This document shows positions 42,040 to 51,199 of a stretch of DNA of 64,000 nt, piece by piece. Source of the DNA: JBFIHF01 sp964411125 (GTDB lineage Bacteria > Myxococcota_A > Bradymonadia > Bradymonadales > Bradymonadaceae); assembly GCA_964411125.1 (NCBI GenBank), contig CAYPJU010000019.1:1-64000 (forward strand), in the 5' to 3' direction. The notes beneath the pieces were generated by a model. It was not told the DNA's origin and did no database searches. It worked only from the letters and a program-made list of their open reading frames with translations. The position numbers were made by a program, and so were the translations under genes. Numbering within the stretch: the stretch's first letter is position 1; each line of letters starts with the position of its first letter.

Positions 42040-42930
42040 CTACGCGTCGAACTCGTCGTCGGGGACCAGCGTCGCCTCAATCATCTCGGAGAGTCCCTGG
42101 ACGCGGGGCGATTCCGCAAGGTTGCGGGAGACGAGGAGGCGAAGGGTGCGTGTCGTTCCGATCTGTTCGGGTAGGACTGCCACGAGATTCTCGTCCTCGA
42201 GGTCGTTTCTGTGGGGAATGTATGCGAGCCCGAGTGAAATCATCGCCATCTCTCGTAGCGCGCGGATATCGTCGCAGACGTACACCGGTTCGATCGGGAT
42301 GCGTCCACCATCCACCATGGGTAGATGTTGCGGCGCGGGCTCGTCCGGGGCTCGCCACGCCATGATCTGGTGGGATCGGAGGTCGTCGACGGTCTCGATT
42401 GGCGGGTGCTGTTCGAGGTACTCCGCCGAGGTGACGAGCTGCAACGGAGTCACGGCCAGCGTGAAGACTCGGAAGCCCGAGCGTGGGACCGTTCGCGCGA
42501 TGGTCAGACAGAGGTCGACGTTTCGCGGGTCGGGGGGGCCACCCGTGATTCGGGTGGTGAACTCGACTCGGACCTCGGGTGCAGCGCTCTTGATGAGGCG
42601 GAGCAGTGCTGCGTGGGCGAAAGGGGGCCCGCCCGGCATGCCGCTGAGCCTGAGCGGACGATCGGGGTTGAGCGCGAAGTCTCGTGTCGTCGCGAGGAGC
42701 GCTTCGGCTTCGGCCAGCAGGCGCTCAGCGCGTCGCGCCAACACGGCGCCAGCCTCGGTCAGTTCGATGCCGCTCGCGCTGCGTCGGAACAGGGGGACCC
42801 CGAGGCTCTCCTCGAGGTCGTCGAGCCGCCTACGAAGCGTCGTTCGGGCCCCGGCACCAGCTCGGGCGGCGCCCTGAAGGGACCCCTCGCGCGCCACGAT
42901 CGACAGTATTCTCAGCGCTTCGAAATCCAT
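42040..42930 (-). CDS. LysR-family transcriptional regulator
   Basis: A 296-residue protein starting MDFEALRILSIVAREGSLQGAA, the LysR winged helix-turn-helix (residues 1-60, RTTLRRRLDDLEESLGVPLFRR). The effector domain (about 90-290) has the usual periplasmic-binding-like segments (IAFVPHR-type IGLAYIPHRNDLEDENLV). It is divergent from the hemerythrin-led operon, with a perfect inverted repeat (TGGCCAC/GTGGCCA) in between, so it probably controls that operon and itself. Inducer unknown. Confidence 0.93.
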   Translation of the reverse strand: MDFEALRILSIVAREGSLQGAARAGAGARTTLRRRLDDLEESLGVPLFRRSASGIELTEAGAVLARRAERLLAEAEALLATTRDFALNPDRPLRLSGMPGGPPFAHAALLRLIKSAAPEVRVEFTTRITGGPPDPRNVDLCLTIARTVPRSGFRVFTLAVTPLQLVTSAEYLEQHPPIETVDDLRSHQIMAWRAPDEPAPQHLPMVDGGRIPIEPVYVCDDIRALREMAMISLGLAYIPHRNDLEDENLVAVLPEQIGTTRTLRLLVSRNLAESPRVQGLSEMIEATLVPDDEFDA

Positions 42931-42942
42931 GGTGACCACCGC

Positions 42943-42969
42943 TGGCCACCCCGTGGTCCGGCGTGGCCA
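42943..42969. promoter_or_regulatory. Inverted repeat, likely LysR operator
   Basis: TGGCCAC (42943-42949) and GTGGCCA (42963-42969) are exact inverted copies 13 bases apart, lying between the LysR start (42930) and the hemerythrin start (43036). LysR dimers recognise comparably spaced dyads. A LysR-operator role is inferred from position. Confidence 0.5.
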
Positions 42970-43035
42970 TTCCCAACGGTAACCGGCTTTGGGAAAAAGG
43001 AACACGCTCAACACCGAGTTCCGAGGAGGAATCAA

Positions 43036-43686
43036 ATGAACGACTTCGTCGTACGCCCCTTTGCGTTCATGCGCCTGACCCACGAGGCGCTTCGCGCCGG
43101 TTTTTCAGACGTCCAGACGGCCGCCGCTGCCGGCGACATCGATGCAGCGCGTACAGAGTTCGACGCGCTCCGAGGCGTGATCGAGATTCACGCGAAACAA
43201 GAAGAACAGGTCTTCTTTCCCCTGCTCGACGAGCTGTTCGAAGAAGTGGTCACGAAGGCGGGTCTCTTCGACGCTCACGATCGCGAGGAGCAACACTTCG
43301 TCGCCGTCGAGTCGGCCCTCGCCGACGGAGATCTCGAGCGCGTCGTCGCCGAGCTCGATCGGTGGACATCGTCCTTCGAGCGGCACCTCGTGGAGGAGGA
43401 GGACGTGATGATGCCTTTGACCCAGCGGGTCAGCGACACGCTGGAAGGGCGGGCTGCGGCGGTTCGCGAGATCATGGAGAGCGACTGGGAGGGGCTGCGG
43501 CTGAATCACCTGCCGTACGTCGTGGCGGCGCTGTCCCGGAACAAGGCGTACGGTCCGCTGCGCATGTTCGTTTCTGCCGTTCAGGTGAGCTCGGGCGACC
43601 GATTCGGCGAGTTGGAGGAGGTGATTCGTTCCTCGGTCACGGCCGAGCAAGAGTCGATGCTGAAACAACACGGCCACTTGAGCTGA
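43036..43686 (+). CDS. Hemerythrin-like HHE cation-binding protein
   Basis: A 216-residue protein starting MNDFVVRPFAFMRLTHEALR after a strong GAGGAGGA ribosome-binding site. THEALRAGF, IEIHAKQEEQVFFPLLDEL, DREEQHF and FERHLVEEEDVMMPL supply the His/Glu ligands of a diiron four-helix bundle. Such proteins bind O2, sense redox or scavenge oxidants. The C-terminal part (about 150-216) is helical and may be a second bundle. It is the first gene of the plus-strand cluster; the next starts 2-14 bases later. Confidence 0.9.
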   Translation: MNDFVVRPFAFMRLTHEALRAGFSDVQTAAAAGDIDAARTEFDALRGVIEIHAKQEEQVFFPLLDELFEEVVTKAGLFDAHDREEQHFVAVESALADGDLERVVAELDRWTSSFERHLVEEEDVMMPLTQRVSDTLEGRAAAVREIMESDWEGLRLNHLPYVVAALSRNKAYGPLRMFVSAVQVSSGDRFGELEEVIRSSVTAEQESMLKQHGHLS

Positions 43687-43700
43687 TCGTGACCCGTCGA

Positions 43701-46475
43701 ATGCCTCCTTTCTCGTCCTTCTTCGCCCGACCGAGCGAAGCGATCTCAGCGGATGGCTGGACCCGACGCGAGCTGCGCGGCGGGGAGTATCTGTGGCGTC
43801 AGGATTCGCTAGCGAATGCGATCGCGTGGACGGCGAGCGGCGAGCTCCGCGTCGTCGTGGACGGCTCGCAACGCGGCAGCGTCGGCGCCGGAAGCCTCCT
43901 CGGCGAGGCGTCGATGTTCACGCGAGGAGAGCGGCGGACCGCCGACGTGCAGGCGACGAAGGACGCCTCGGTGTACGTGTTGGAGCAGCCCGCGTTTCTC
44001 GAGCACCAGCGCAAGGGCACGGCACTCTACGACGCTCTCCTTCTCGAGGCGGCGCGAACCCTCTCCGAGCGCATCGTCGAGAACGAAGCCGAAGTATCGC
44101 GCCGCAACGCGGGGGATCACGACGACGTGGCGGGCGGGCGGCCGCTGCGCCCCGATCGCCCCCCGGCAGGGGTGCCGACCGCGGTGCAGGCACTGGCGGC
44201 GCTGCCTCGATTGCGCGACGTGTCGCCGGCCGTGCTCGTCGAGCTAGCGTCGGCGGGTTCGCCGCTGTTGCTGCAGCCGGGTGATATTCTCTGCCGCCAG
44301 GGGGAGAGCGCCGGTTCGATGTTCGTTCTGGCGGAGGGGGAGCTGACCGTGCGCCTTCGGACGAGCGATGGGAAGGCACGCGAGATCGCCACGGTTTCGG
44401 TCGGGAGTCTGCTCGGGACTACGGCGCTCTTCAACGACGGCTTGCGTACCGCGACGCTCATCGCCAACGAGTCGGCATCGGTGTGGGAGTTCCCGCGCGC
44501 GGAGATCGCATCGCTTGGGGAGCAATCGTGGCGCGTTCTGGTCGAGTCCTTGCTGGTCGTCATGCGCGGCCAGCTTCAGAGCGCCGACCGTTCCGCGATC
44601 CTGTCGCGGGGCGCGCGGGGGACGATCCCGCTGGAAGACTCGTTCGGCGCGCTCCAGTCGCTGCATGTCTGGCAGGGAGCGACGATGGGGGACGTCCGGC
44701 TCGAGCACCTGCCCGCGCCCGGCCCGGCGTTGGAACTCGACGAGGAGACGACGGGGCGAATCGACCTCGTCCGCCGGTCGGTCGTGGGGTCGGACGTCGC
44801 GCTGTCGACGCCGTTCGGGGAGAAGCGGGTCGTCTACGCCGACTACACGGCTTCGGGGCGGTCGCTGAGCTTCATTGAGGACTACCTGCGCGACCAGGTC
44901 ATGCCGCTGTACGCGAACACGCACACGGAGGCGTCGGCGAGCGGGCGACAGACGACGCACTTTCGAGAAGAGGCGCGACAGCTCGTCGCGCGGGGCGTCG
45001 GCGCGACGGAACGCGACGCGGTCATCTTCACGGGCTCGGGCGCGACCGGGGCGATCGATCGTCTCGTCGGAATCCTCAACATCCGACTCCCCGACGAGCT
45101 CGAGTCACGCTACTCGCTCGCTCGCTCGATCCCCGCGCACGAGCGGCCCGTGGTCTTCATCGGCCCCTACGAACACCACAGCAACATTCTGTCGTGGAAG
45201 CATACGATCGCGGACGTCGTCGTCGTCCCGCTGGACGCCGAAGGACAGCTCGACACGAAGCGGCTGGAGGAGCTGCTCGAAGCGCACGCGGACCGACCGC
45301 TGAAGATCGGGAGTTTCTCGGCCGCCTCGAACGTCACGGGGATCAAGGCCGACACCATCGCGGTCGCGACGTTGCTTCACCGCCACGGGGCTCTCTCGTT
45401 CTGGGACTATGCGGCGGCTGGCCCCTACGTGGAGATCGACATGAATCCTTCCGGGCCGGGGATCGACGAGACGCTGGCCCACAAAGATGCGGTGTTCCTC
45501 TCGCCCCACAAGTTCGTGGGGGGGCCGGGGACCCCGGGGGTCCTGGTCCTCAAGCGCGACCTCGCCCAGAACCGCGTGCCGGCGGTGCCGGGGGGCGGAA
45601 CCGTCGACTTCGTGACGTGGGACACGGCGCTCTACACCGACGATGTGGAAGCGCGGGAGGAGGGGGGGACGCCCGCGATCATCGAATCGATCCGGTGCGG
45701 GTTGGTGTTTCACCTCAAAGCCCAGATCGGCGCCCCGACGATCGAGGCGATCGAGCACGACTTCACGCGACGGGCGGCGCTCGCATGGGGCGCCAATCCC
45801 GCGATCGACCTCGTCGGCAACCCCGACGCCGACCGGCTATCGATCACGGCGTTCATGGTTCGCCACGGACGTCGCTACCTGCACTACGGCTTCGTCGTGG
45901 CGCTCCTCAACGACCTCTTCGGGGTGCAGGCTCGGGGCGGCTGCTCGTGCGCCGGTCCGTACGGCGCGATGTTGCTCGGCCTGTCGCAGGACGCCGGTGC
46001 GATGTTCCTCGAGCGGGCGTCCGAAGGGTGGATGGCGCTGAAGCCGGGATGGAGCCGGGTCAACTTCAACTACTTCATCGGCGAGCGAGAGTTCCGCTAC
46101 ATCATCGACGCGGTTCACCTGGTGGCACTGCACGGCTGGGCGTTGATGCCTCGCTACGATTTCGACCCCGCGTCGGGGTTGTGGACGCATCGCGGTGGGG
46201 CGACGTTTCGCCCCGCCCGGCTGTCCGACCTGTCGATCGACGGCGGAGAAGCCGTGTGGGGCCCGTCGTGGTCGACCCTCCCCGAGGTGGCCTTGGAGCG
46301 CCAGCTCGCCGAGGGTCGCGCCATCCTCGAGGCCGCGCTTCGCGAGCAGCCGCCGTCGGCTCGGTCGGTGGATGTCCCGCCGGAGTATCACGACGGGCGC
46401 TGGTTCCCGCTACCGGGCGAGGCTGCGCAACAATTGATCGACCGCCAGGGGGGCGGTCTCAGGACGGAGGGCTGA
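43701..46475 (+). CDS. Fusion of two cyclic-nucleotide-binding domains to a class V PLP enzyme
   Basis: A 924-residue protein (ATG 43701; a GTG at 43689 is possible). Residues about 10-115 and 155-275 are CNB folds: the first has the phosphate-binding cassette GSLLGEASMFTRGERRTAD with its Arg, the second is degenerate (GSLLGTTALFNDGLRTAT, the Glu replaced). Residues about 320-840 are an aminotransferase class V/cysteine desulfurase fold, with NTHTEASASGRQTTHF, SAASNVTG, FWDYAAAGPYVEIDM, the PLP Lys in LSPHKFVGGPGTPG (near 603) and a GGCSCAGPYG loop. It probably acts on a sulfur or amino-acid substrate under cyclic-nucleotide control. Overlaps the next gene region by close spacing. Confidence 0.88.
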   Translation: MPPFSSFFARPSEAISADGWTRRELRGGEYLWRQDSLANAIAWTASGELRVVVDGSQRGSVGAGSLLGEASMFTRGERRTADVQATKDASVYVLEQPAFLEHQRKGTALYDALLLEAARTLSERIVENEAEVSRRNAGDHDDVAGGRPLRPDRPPAGVPTAVQALAALPRLRDVSPAVLVELASAGSPLLLQPGDILCRQGESAGSMFVLAEGELTVRLRTSDGKAREIATVSVGSLLGTTALFNDGLRTATLIANESASVWEFPRAEIASLGEQSWRVLVESLLVVMRGQLQSADRSAILSRGARGTIPLEDSFGALQSLHVWQGATMGDVRLEHLPAPGPALELDEETTGRIDLVRRSVVGSDVALSTPFGEKRVVYADYTASGRSLSFIEDYLRDQVMPLYANTHTEASASGRQTTHFREEARQLVARGVGATERDAVIFTGSGATGAIDRLVGILNIRLPDELESRYSLARSIPAHERPVVFIGPYEHHSNILSWKHTIADVVVVPLDAEGQLDTKRLEELLEAHADRPLKIGSFSAASNVTGIKADTIAVATLLHRHGALSFWDYAAAGPYVEIDMNPSGPGIDETLAHKDAVFLSPHKFVGGPGTPGVLVLKRDLAQNRVPAVPGGGTVDFVTWDTALYTDDVEAREEGGTPAIIESIRCGLVFHLKAQIGAPTIEAIEHDFTRRAALAWGANPAIDLVGNPDADRLSITAFMVRHGRRYLHYGFVVALLNDLFGVQARGGCSCAGPYGAMLLGLSQDAGAMFLERASEGWMALKPGWSRVNFNYFIGEREFRYIIDAVHLVALHGWALMPRYDFDPASGLWTHRGGATFRPARLSDLSIDGGEAVWGPSWSTLPEVALERQLAEGRAILEAALREQPPSARSVDVPPEYHDGRWFPLPGEAAQQLIDRQGGGLRTEG

Positions 46476-46477
46476 CC

Positions 46478-47389
46478 ATGTGTCGCGTTCTCGGATACGT
46501 CGGGCCGCCGGCGAAGATCTCGGACTTTCTCTACGCGTCCGACAACGGTCTGGTGCGCCAATCGTACGAGCCGCAGTTGCTCCAGATGCTCAACCTCGGG
46601 GGTTTCGGGATGCTCGCATGGGACGCCGATGGTCCCGAGCCGGAGGTCGCGCTGTCGTACCGCTCGGCCGATCTTCCGGTGTTCGACCGCAACCTTCGTT
46701 CGCTGGCCGACAAGTTTCGCGCTACGTGCCTGCTGGCGCACATCCGTGGCATCGCCTACCGGGCGGACGCCGGTTTCGGCGCGCACAACCTGCATCCGTT
46801 CTGGTTCACCGGGCAGCGCTGGGCGATGGCTCACAACGGCGACCTGTTTGGTCACGACCTCATCAAGCACGAGTTGCTGCGCGACATCGACCCCGAGCTT
46901 CGCCGGCAGATCCAGGGGACGACCGACAGCGAAACGATCTACGCGATGGTCATGTCGGAGCTGCGGAAGATGGCCGACGACGGGCCCAACGCACTGGTCG
47001 AAGCGGTTCGCCGCACGGTCGCGAGGCTGGAGGACATCCGAGAGAGGAACGGGCTCGACCGGAGTAGCTCGCTCAACCTCTTCTTCAGCGACGGATCGTC
47101 CGTCGTCGGCCTGCGCTACTGCTTCAATTTCGGGAACTATCCGCTCGTCGATGGAGGCGAGCCGGAATTCGACGCGACGCGCTCGTACCTGAGCCTGTGG
47201 TTCACGATGGGGGAGGCGTTCACGGAGGACGAATACGGCTGGCGAATGGCGGGAGCACCCGATTCCCACGGCGCCGTCCTCGTCGCCTCCGAGCCGCTGA
47301 CCCGCGATGTGACGGGCTGGGTGGAGGTGCCCGAGTACACGTTCCTCATCGTCGAGCCGATGACCGGCGTATCGATGGTGGAGGTCTGA
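46478..47389 (+). CDS. Class II glutamine amidotransferase (EgtC/YafJ-like)
   Basis: A 303-residue protein starting MCRVLGYVGPPAKISDFL, so Cys2 becomes the N-terminal nucleophile after Met removal. The fold is GATase_6: LGGFGMLAWD, LLAHIRG, AHNLHPFWFTGQRWAMAHNGDL and TDSETIYAMVM follow EgtC/YafJ-type proteins. EgtC hydrolyses a gamma-glutamyl group in ergothioneine synthesis and neighbours an EgtE PLP lyase; here it neighbours a PLP enzyme too, but other Egt genes are absent. The start is 2 bases after the PLP fusion's stop with GGAGG-type signal near. Confidence 0.92.
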   Translation: MCRVLGYVGPPAKISDFLYASDNGLVRQSYEPQLLQMLNLGGFGMLAWDADGPEPEVALSYRSADLPVFDRNLRSLADKFRATCLLAHIRGIAYRADAGFGAHNLHPFWFTGQRWAMAHNGDLFGHDLIKHELLRDIDPELRRQIQGTTDSETIYAMVMSELRKMADDGPNALVEAVRRTVARLEDIRERNGLDRSSSLNLFFSDGSSVVGLRYCFNFGNYPLVDGGEPEFDATRSYLSLWFTMGEAFTEDEYGWRMAGAPDSHGAVLVASEPLTRDVTGWVEVPEYTFLIVEPMTGVSMVEV

Positions 47390-47391
47390 GG

Positions 47392-48363
47392 GTGGAGCTT
47401 CCGCCGCTATTCGCGGGCATCTCGCCCGACGCTGGCCGGATCGTCACGGCGCTGCTTCGTCCGCTTTCGTTCGGCGCGGGCGAGACTTTGTTTCGGCAAG
47501 GGGAGCGTGCGGACAGCGCGTACTTCGTCGTGGAGGGGGACGTCGGAATCGACGTGCGCCTGCCGGGGGGCGCCGTTTCCGCCCTCACCACGCTGGGCGC
47601 GGGCGATGTTCTCGGCGAGCTGGCGCTGTTGTCTGAAGGGCACCGGCGCACCGCGACCGCCACTGCGACGGGGGACGTCAGATGCATGGTGATGGAGCGG
47701 CGGGATCTGCTGGCGCTGTGCGCGCAATACCACCCCGCTTCGCCCCAGGTGCTGGGGAAACTCGCGGACCACGTGATGGCCCGCCTGACCAGGGTGACGG
47801 CCGAGCGCGTCGCGTTGTGCGGGGCGCCGAGGGCGCTCGGCTTCCCCGCGCGAGCGGTCGCGCCGGGTTCGCGGTTTCCGGTAGTTCCGCACGCGCCGAC
47901 CCTCGCATTCACGGCGGCGTTCAACCGGGACGAAGTGGAGCAGCTCTTCGCTGCGGGGGACCTGGTCACCGTGCCGGCCCGCACGGCGATCGCCCCCTGC
48001 GCGGACGGCAAGACGTGGTGGTTGGTGCTCCGCGGGGCGGTCAGCGCTTGCTTTGCCGCCGGCGGCGTGGGGCGCCGCCTGTCGCTGGTCGGTCCGGGAC
48101 GAGTCGCCGTGAGCGATGCCTTCACGCCGACTGGCTACATCGGCAGTCGTGAGGGAGCCACGCTCCTCGCGCTCTCGAACGCGACGGTCCTGGGCTGGCG
48201 ATGTTCGGGGGCACGGTGGATGCACCGAGCCCTCGAGGCATACGTACGCGATCTGATGACTCGGTTGGCGGAAGACACCCGATCACTGGCGCGCGAGCGC
48301 CGTCAGGTGTTCGGCTTCCATAGCCCGTCCGTGGTCACGGCGGAGGAGAATCTCGATGGGTAG
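47392..48363 (+). CDS. Tandem cyclic-nucleotide-binding domain protein
   Basis: A 323-residue protein with a GTG start two bases after the amidotransferase stop. The first CNB domain (about 5-120) is canonical: FGAGETLFRQGERADSAYFV and GDVLGELALLSEGHRRTATA with the phosphate-binding Arg. The second half (about 170-300) repeats the beta-roll outline (DLVTVPARTAIAPCADGKTWWLVLRG) but lacks the GE...R motif, so it is degenerate. No effector domain is present; it may bind and relay the cyclic nucleotide signal to partners. It overlaps the next gene by 8 bases. Confidence 0.85.
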   Translation: MELPPLFAGISPDAGRIVTALLRPLSFGAGETLFRQGERADSAYFVVEGDVGIDVRLPGGAVSALTTLGAGDVLGELALLSEGHRRTATATATGDVRCMVMERRDLLALCAQYHPASPQVLGKLADHVMARLTRVTAERVALCGAPRALGFPARAVAPGSRFPVVPHAPTLAFTAAFNRDEVEQLFAAGDLVTVPARTAIAPCADGKTWWLVLRGAVSACFAAGGVGRRLSLVGPGRVAVSDAFTPTGYIGSREGATLLALSNATVLGWRCSGARWMHRALEAYVRDLMTRLAEDTRSLARERRQVFGFHSPSVVTAEENLDG

Positions 48364-51199
48364 TGTTTCGATCTCGAGCCCCGAACGGCGTTGGTGGACG
48401 GGCTACATGAGCATGGCCGACCGCCCGGGCGACGACGACCAACGCTTGCTCGAACACCGTTTCCTGATCCTCGCCGGGACGCTGATGAGCGGCGGCGGCG
48501 TGTTATGGGGGACGATCTCGGTCTTCGGCGGCTTGTTCTCACAGTCGCTCGTCCCGTACGGCTACGTCGTCGTCACGGTCTTCAACTTCCTCGCCCTGGC
48601 GAAGTGGAAGAACTTCGCGATCGCTCGCCGCGTTCAGATCGCGGCGAGCATCTTGCTCCCGTTCATGTTCCAGTGGGCCCTTGGCGGCTTCGCCGCGAGC
48701 GGCGGGATGATGTACTGGGGGATGGTCGGCCTGGTCGGTTCGCTGTCGTTCGACGACACGAAGACGAGCATGAAGCTGCTGTTGCTTTTCATCATACTGA
48801 CTGTGGTCAGTGCGGCCCTCGACGCCTACTCGGTTCTCCACGTCCCCGCCGCCCTCGGCGGTCGCCAGCTCAGCGCGCTCTTCATCGGGCTGAATTTCGT
48901 CGTCGTGTCGTCGATGGTCTTCTTCCTGACGCTGTTCTTCGTGCAGTCTCGCCACGAGGCGATTCGTAGCCTGAAGACGAAGAACACGGAGCTCGCCGTC
49001 TCGACCCGGGCGGCCGAAGAGGCGACGCGGCGAGCCGACGCCGCGAACGAGGCGCGTGGTCGATTCCTCGCCGTAGTGAGCCACGAGATGCGGACGCCTC
49101 TCAACGGCGTGCTCGGGCTGACGAACCTCGCGCTCGAGACCGACCTCGACCACCGGCAACGCGAGCTCCTGTCACAGTCGCGGGTCTCGGCCGAGATTCT
49201 GGCAGCGATCATTAACGACGTGCTCGACTTCTCGAAAATCGAGGCGGGTGGCGTGACGCTCGAGACGATCCCGTTCCGCCTCGACGACGTCCTGCATCGG
49301 CTGACCTCGGCGGCGAACACGCTCGCGATGAAGCGAGGCGTCGAGTTCGTGCTCCACGTGGACGGCGTGCCACCGGTGCTGGTCGGTGACCCGACGCGTC
49401 TGGGCCAGGTGCTGCTCAACCTCGTCTCCAACGCGGTGAAGTTCACCGAAGAGGGTGAGGTGCTGGTGCGGCTGACGTCGGAGCGCATCTCGGAGGGGGA
49501 GATCGAACTTCGCGCGGACGTGCGCGATACCGGGATCGGAATCGCCGAGGACCAGTTGGAGCGTCTCTTTCAGCCGTTCGAGCAGGCAGACGATTCCACG
49601 ACGCGAAAGTACGGAGGGACCGGGCTGGGGCTACCGATCTGCAAGCACTTCGTCGAAATGATGGGGGGCGAGATCTGGATCGACAGCGCGGTGGGCGAAG
49701 GTTCCACCTTCTCGTTCACGGCCCGGTTCGGGCACGACGCGAGCGCAGCGCGCGCGGTACCCGGCGAGCTCTCCCACGTGCGCGCGCTGGTGGTGGACGA
49801 CAACGAAACGGCCCGCGACGTCCTGCTCGGCTACCTGGACGGATTCGACATCGAGGCGGAGGCGTGCGAGGACGCGAAGTCGGCGCTCGAAGCGGTCGAA
49901 GAGCGCAGTTACGGGCTCGTCCTGGCCGACCTCCGGATGCCCGGGCTGGACGGCATCGAGCTGATTCGTCGCCTGCGCACGCACCCCAACACGAAGGATG
50001 CGCGTCTGGTGTTGGTGACTGCTTTCGGCGGGCGACGAGACGAAGAGGAGGCGGCGAAGGCGGGGGCCGACGCGTTCCTCGCCAAGCCGCTGCGCCCGTC
50101 GATGTTGCTCGACCGCCTGGTCCAGTTGTTCGCGGGCGACCTCGCCGCCGAATCGCACGAGCTGCAGGCGCCACAGCAGTCTACCGGTGAGGCGATACGC
50201 GGCGCGAAGGTGTTGGTCGTCGAGGACAACGACATCAACCGGGAGATCCTGGTCTCCTCGCTACAGATGGCCGGTTTGCACGCCGATGTGGCCGTCGACG
50301 GACAGGAGGGGCTCGACCGCGCGACCGCCGACAGTGCGCAGTACGACATCGTGCTGATGGACCTGCAGATGCCGAACATGGACGGGCTGGAGGCGACGCG
50401 TCGGATCCGGGAGCACGGGGTCGAGGTGCCGATCATCGGCGTCACGGCGAACGCTCTGTCGGACGCACGCTCGATGTGCATCGAGGCGGGGATGGACGAA
50501 GTCGTGACCAAGCCGGTCCACATGGAGCTGTTGTTCAACACGATGGTGCGGGCGATCGGGACGAACTTCGTGCCGTCGCAACCCCTGACCGTCGACCATC
50601 ACGCTGCCGACGATGGAGAGCCGGTGGACGTCGAGGGACTGGATGCTGCCGATGGCCTGGCTCGATCGGGCGGAAACGAGGCGCTCTACCACGATCTGTT
50701 GCGGCGCTTCGTTCGGGGGCATGCCGACGCTGCGCGGCAGATCCGTGAATACCTCGGCGCGGGGGAGATGGAGGAGGCGCGGCGGGTCGCCCACACGCTG
50801 AAGGGAGTGTCGGGCAACATCGGGGCGACGGGGGTGTTCGCCGCGACGTTGGAGGTTCAGAACGCGCTGAAGGATGGGACCGAGTCCGAGGTGCACCGGT
50901 CCGTCGACGCGCTCGACGAAGAGCTGCGGCGGCTGGTGTCCCAACTCGGTTCGTTCGTCTCGGACGATGCGACGGAGAAGTCCGCGGCCGCCGAGGTGGC
51001 GCTCGACGAGGACGAGCTGAAACGGCTGATCGCCCTGGTGCGTGGGGCGGACATCGAGTCGGTGGAGCTCTTCGAGTCTCTGCGTGACGGGCTGGTGGCG
51101 AGCTGGGGGCCGGAGACGGTCGACCAGATGCAGACCGCGCTCGACGGGTACGACTTCGACGCGGCTGTCGAAGTCATCGACGCGCGGGGTGAGGCATGA
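48356..51199 (+). CDS. Hybrid sensor histidine kinase with two receiver domains and HPt
   Basis: A 947-residue membrane protein. About six membrane helices lie at residues 35-205 (for example FLILAGTLMSGGGVLWGTIS, LLLFIILTVVSAALDAYSVL). A HisKA domain has the phosphorylated His in SHEMRTPLNG (near 242), the HATPase has NLVSNAVKFTEEG, DTGIGI and GTGLGLPI. Two receivers follow, with Asp in LVLADLRMPGLDG (near 524) and IVLMDLQMPNMDG (near 668), and a C-terminal HPt with His in AHTLKGVSGN (near 812). This is a full internal phosphorelay. The ATG overlaps the preceding gene by 8 bases; the cyclase gene follows with a 4-base overlap. Confidence 0.95.
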   Translation: MGSVSISSPERRWWTGYMSMADRPGDDDQRLLEHRFLILAGTLMSGGGVLWGTISVFGGLFSQSLVPYGYVVVTVFNFLALAKWKNFAIARRVQIAASILLPFMFQWALGGFAASGGMMYWGMVGLVGSLSFDDTKTSMKLLLLFIILTVVSAALDAYSVLHVPAALGGRQLSALFIGLNFVVVSSMVFFLTLFFVQSRHEAIRSLKTKNTELAVSTRAAEEATRRADAANEARGRFLAVVSHEMRTPLNGVLGLTNLALETDLDHRQRELLSQSRVSAEILAAIINDVLDFSKIEAGGVTLETIPFRLDDVLHRLTSAANTLAMKRGVEFVLHVDGVPPVLVGDPTRLGQVLLNLVSNAVKFTEEGEVLVRLTSERISEGEIELRADVRDTGIGIAEDQLERLFQPFEQADDSTTRKYGGTGLGLPICKHFVEMMGGEIWIDSAVGEGSTFSFTARFGHDASAARAVPGELSHVRALVVDDNETARDVLLGYLDGFDIEAEACEDAKSALEAVEERSYGLVLADLRMPGLDGIELIRRLRTHPNTKDARLVLVTAFGGRRDEEEAAKAGADAFLAKPLRPSMLLDRLVQLFAGDLAAESHELQAPQQSTGEAIRGAKVLVVEDNDINREILVSSLQMAGLHADVAVDGQEGLDRATADSAQYDIVLMDLQMPNMDGLEATRRIREHGVEVPIIGVTANALSDARSMCIEAGMDEVVTKPVHMELLFNTMVRAIGTNFVPSQPLTVDHHAADDGEPVDVEGLDAADGLARSGGNEALYHDLLRRFVRGHADAARQIREYLGAGEMEEARRVAHTLKGVSGNIGATGVFAATLEVQNALKDGTESEVHRSVDALDEELRRLVSQLGSFVSDDATEKSAAAEVALDEDELKRLIALVRGADIESVELFESLRDGLVASWGPETVDQMQTALDGYDFDAAVEVIDARGEA

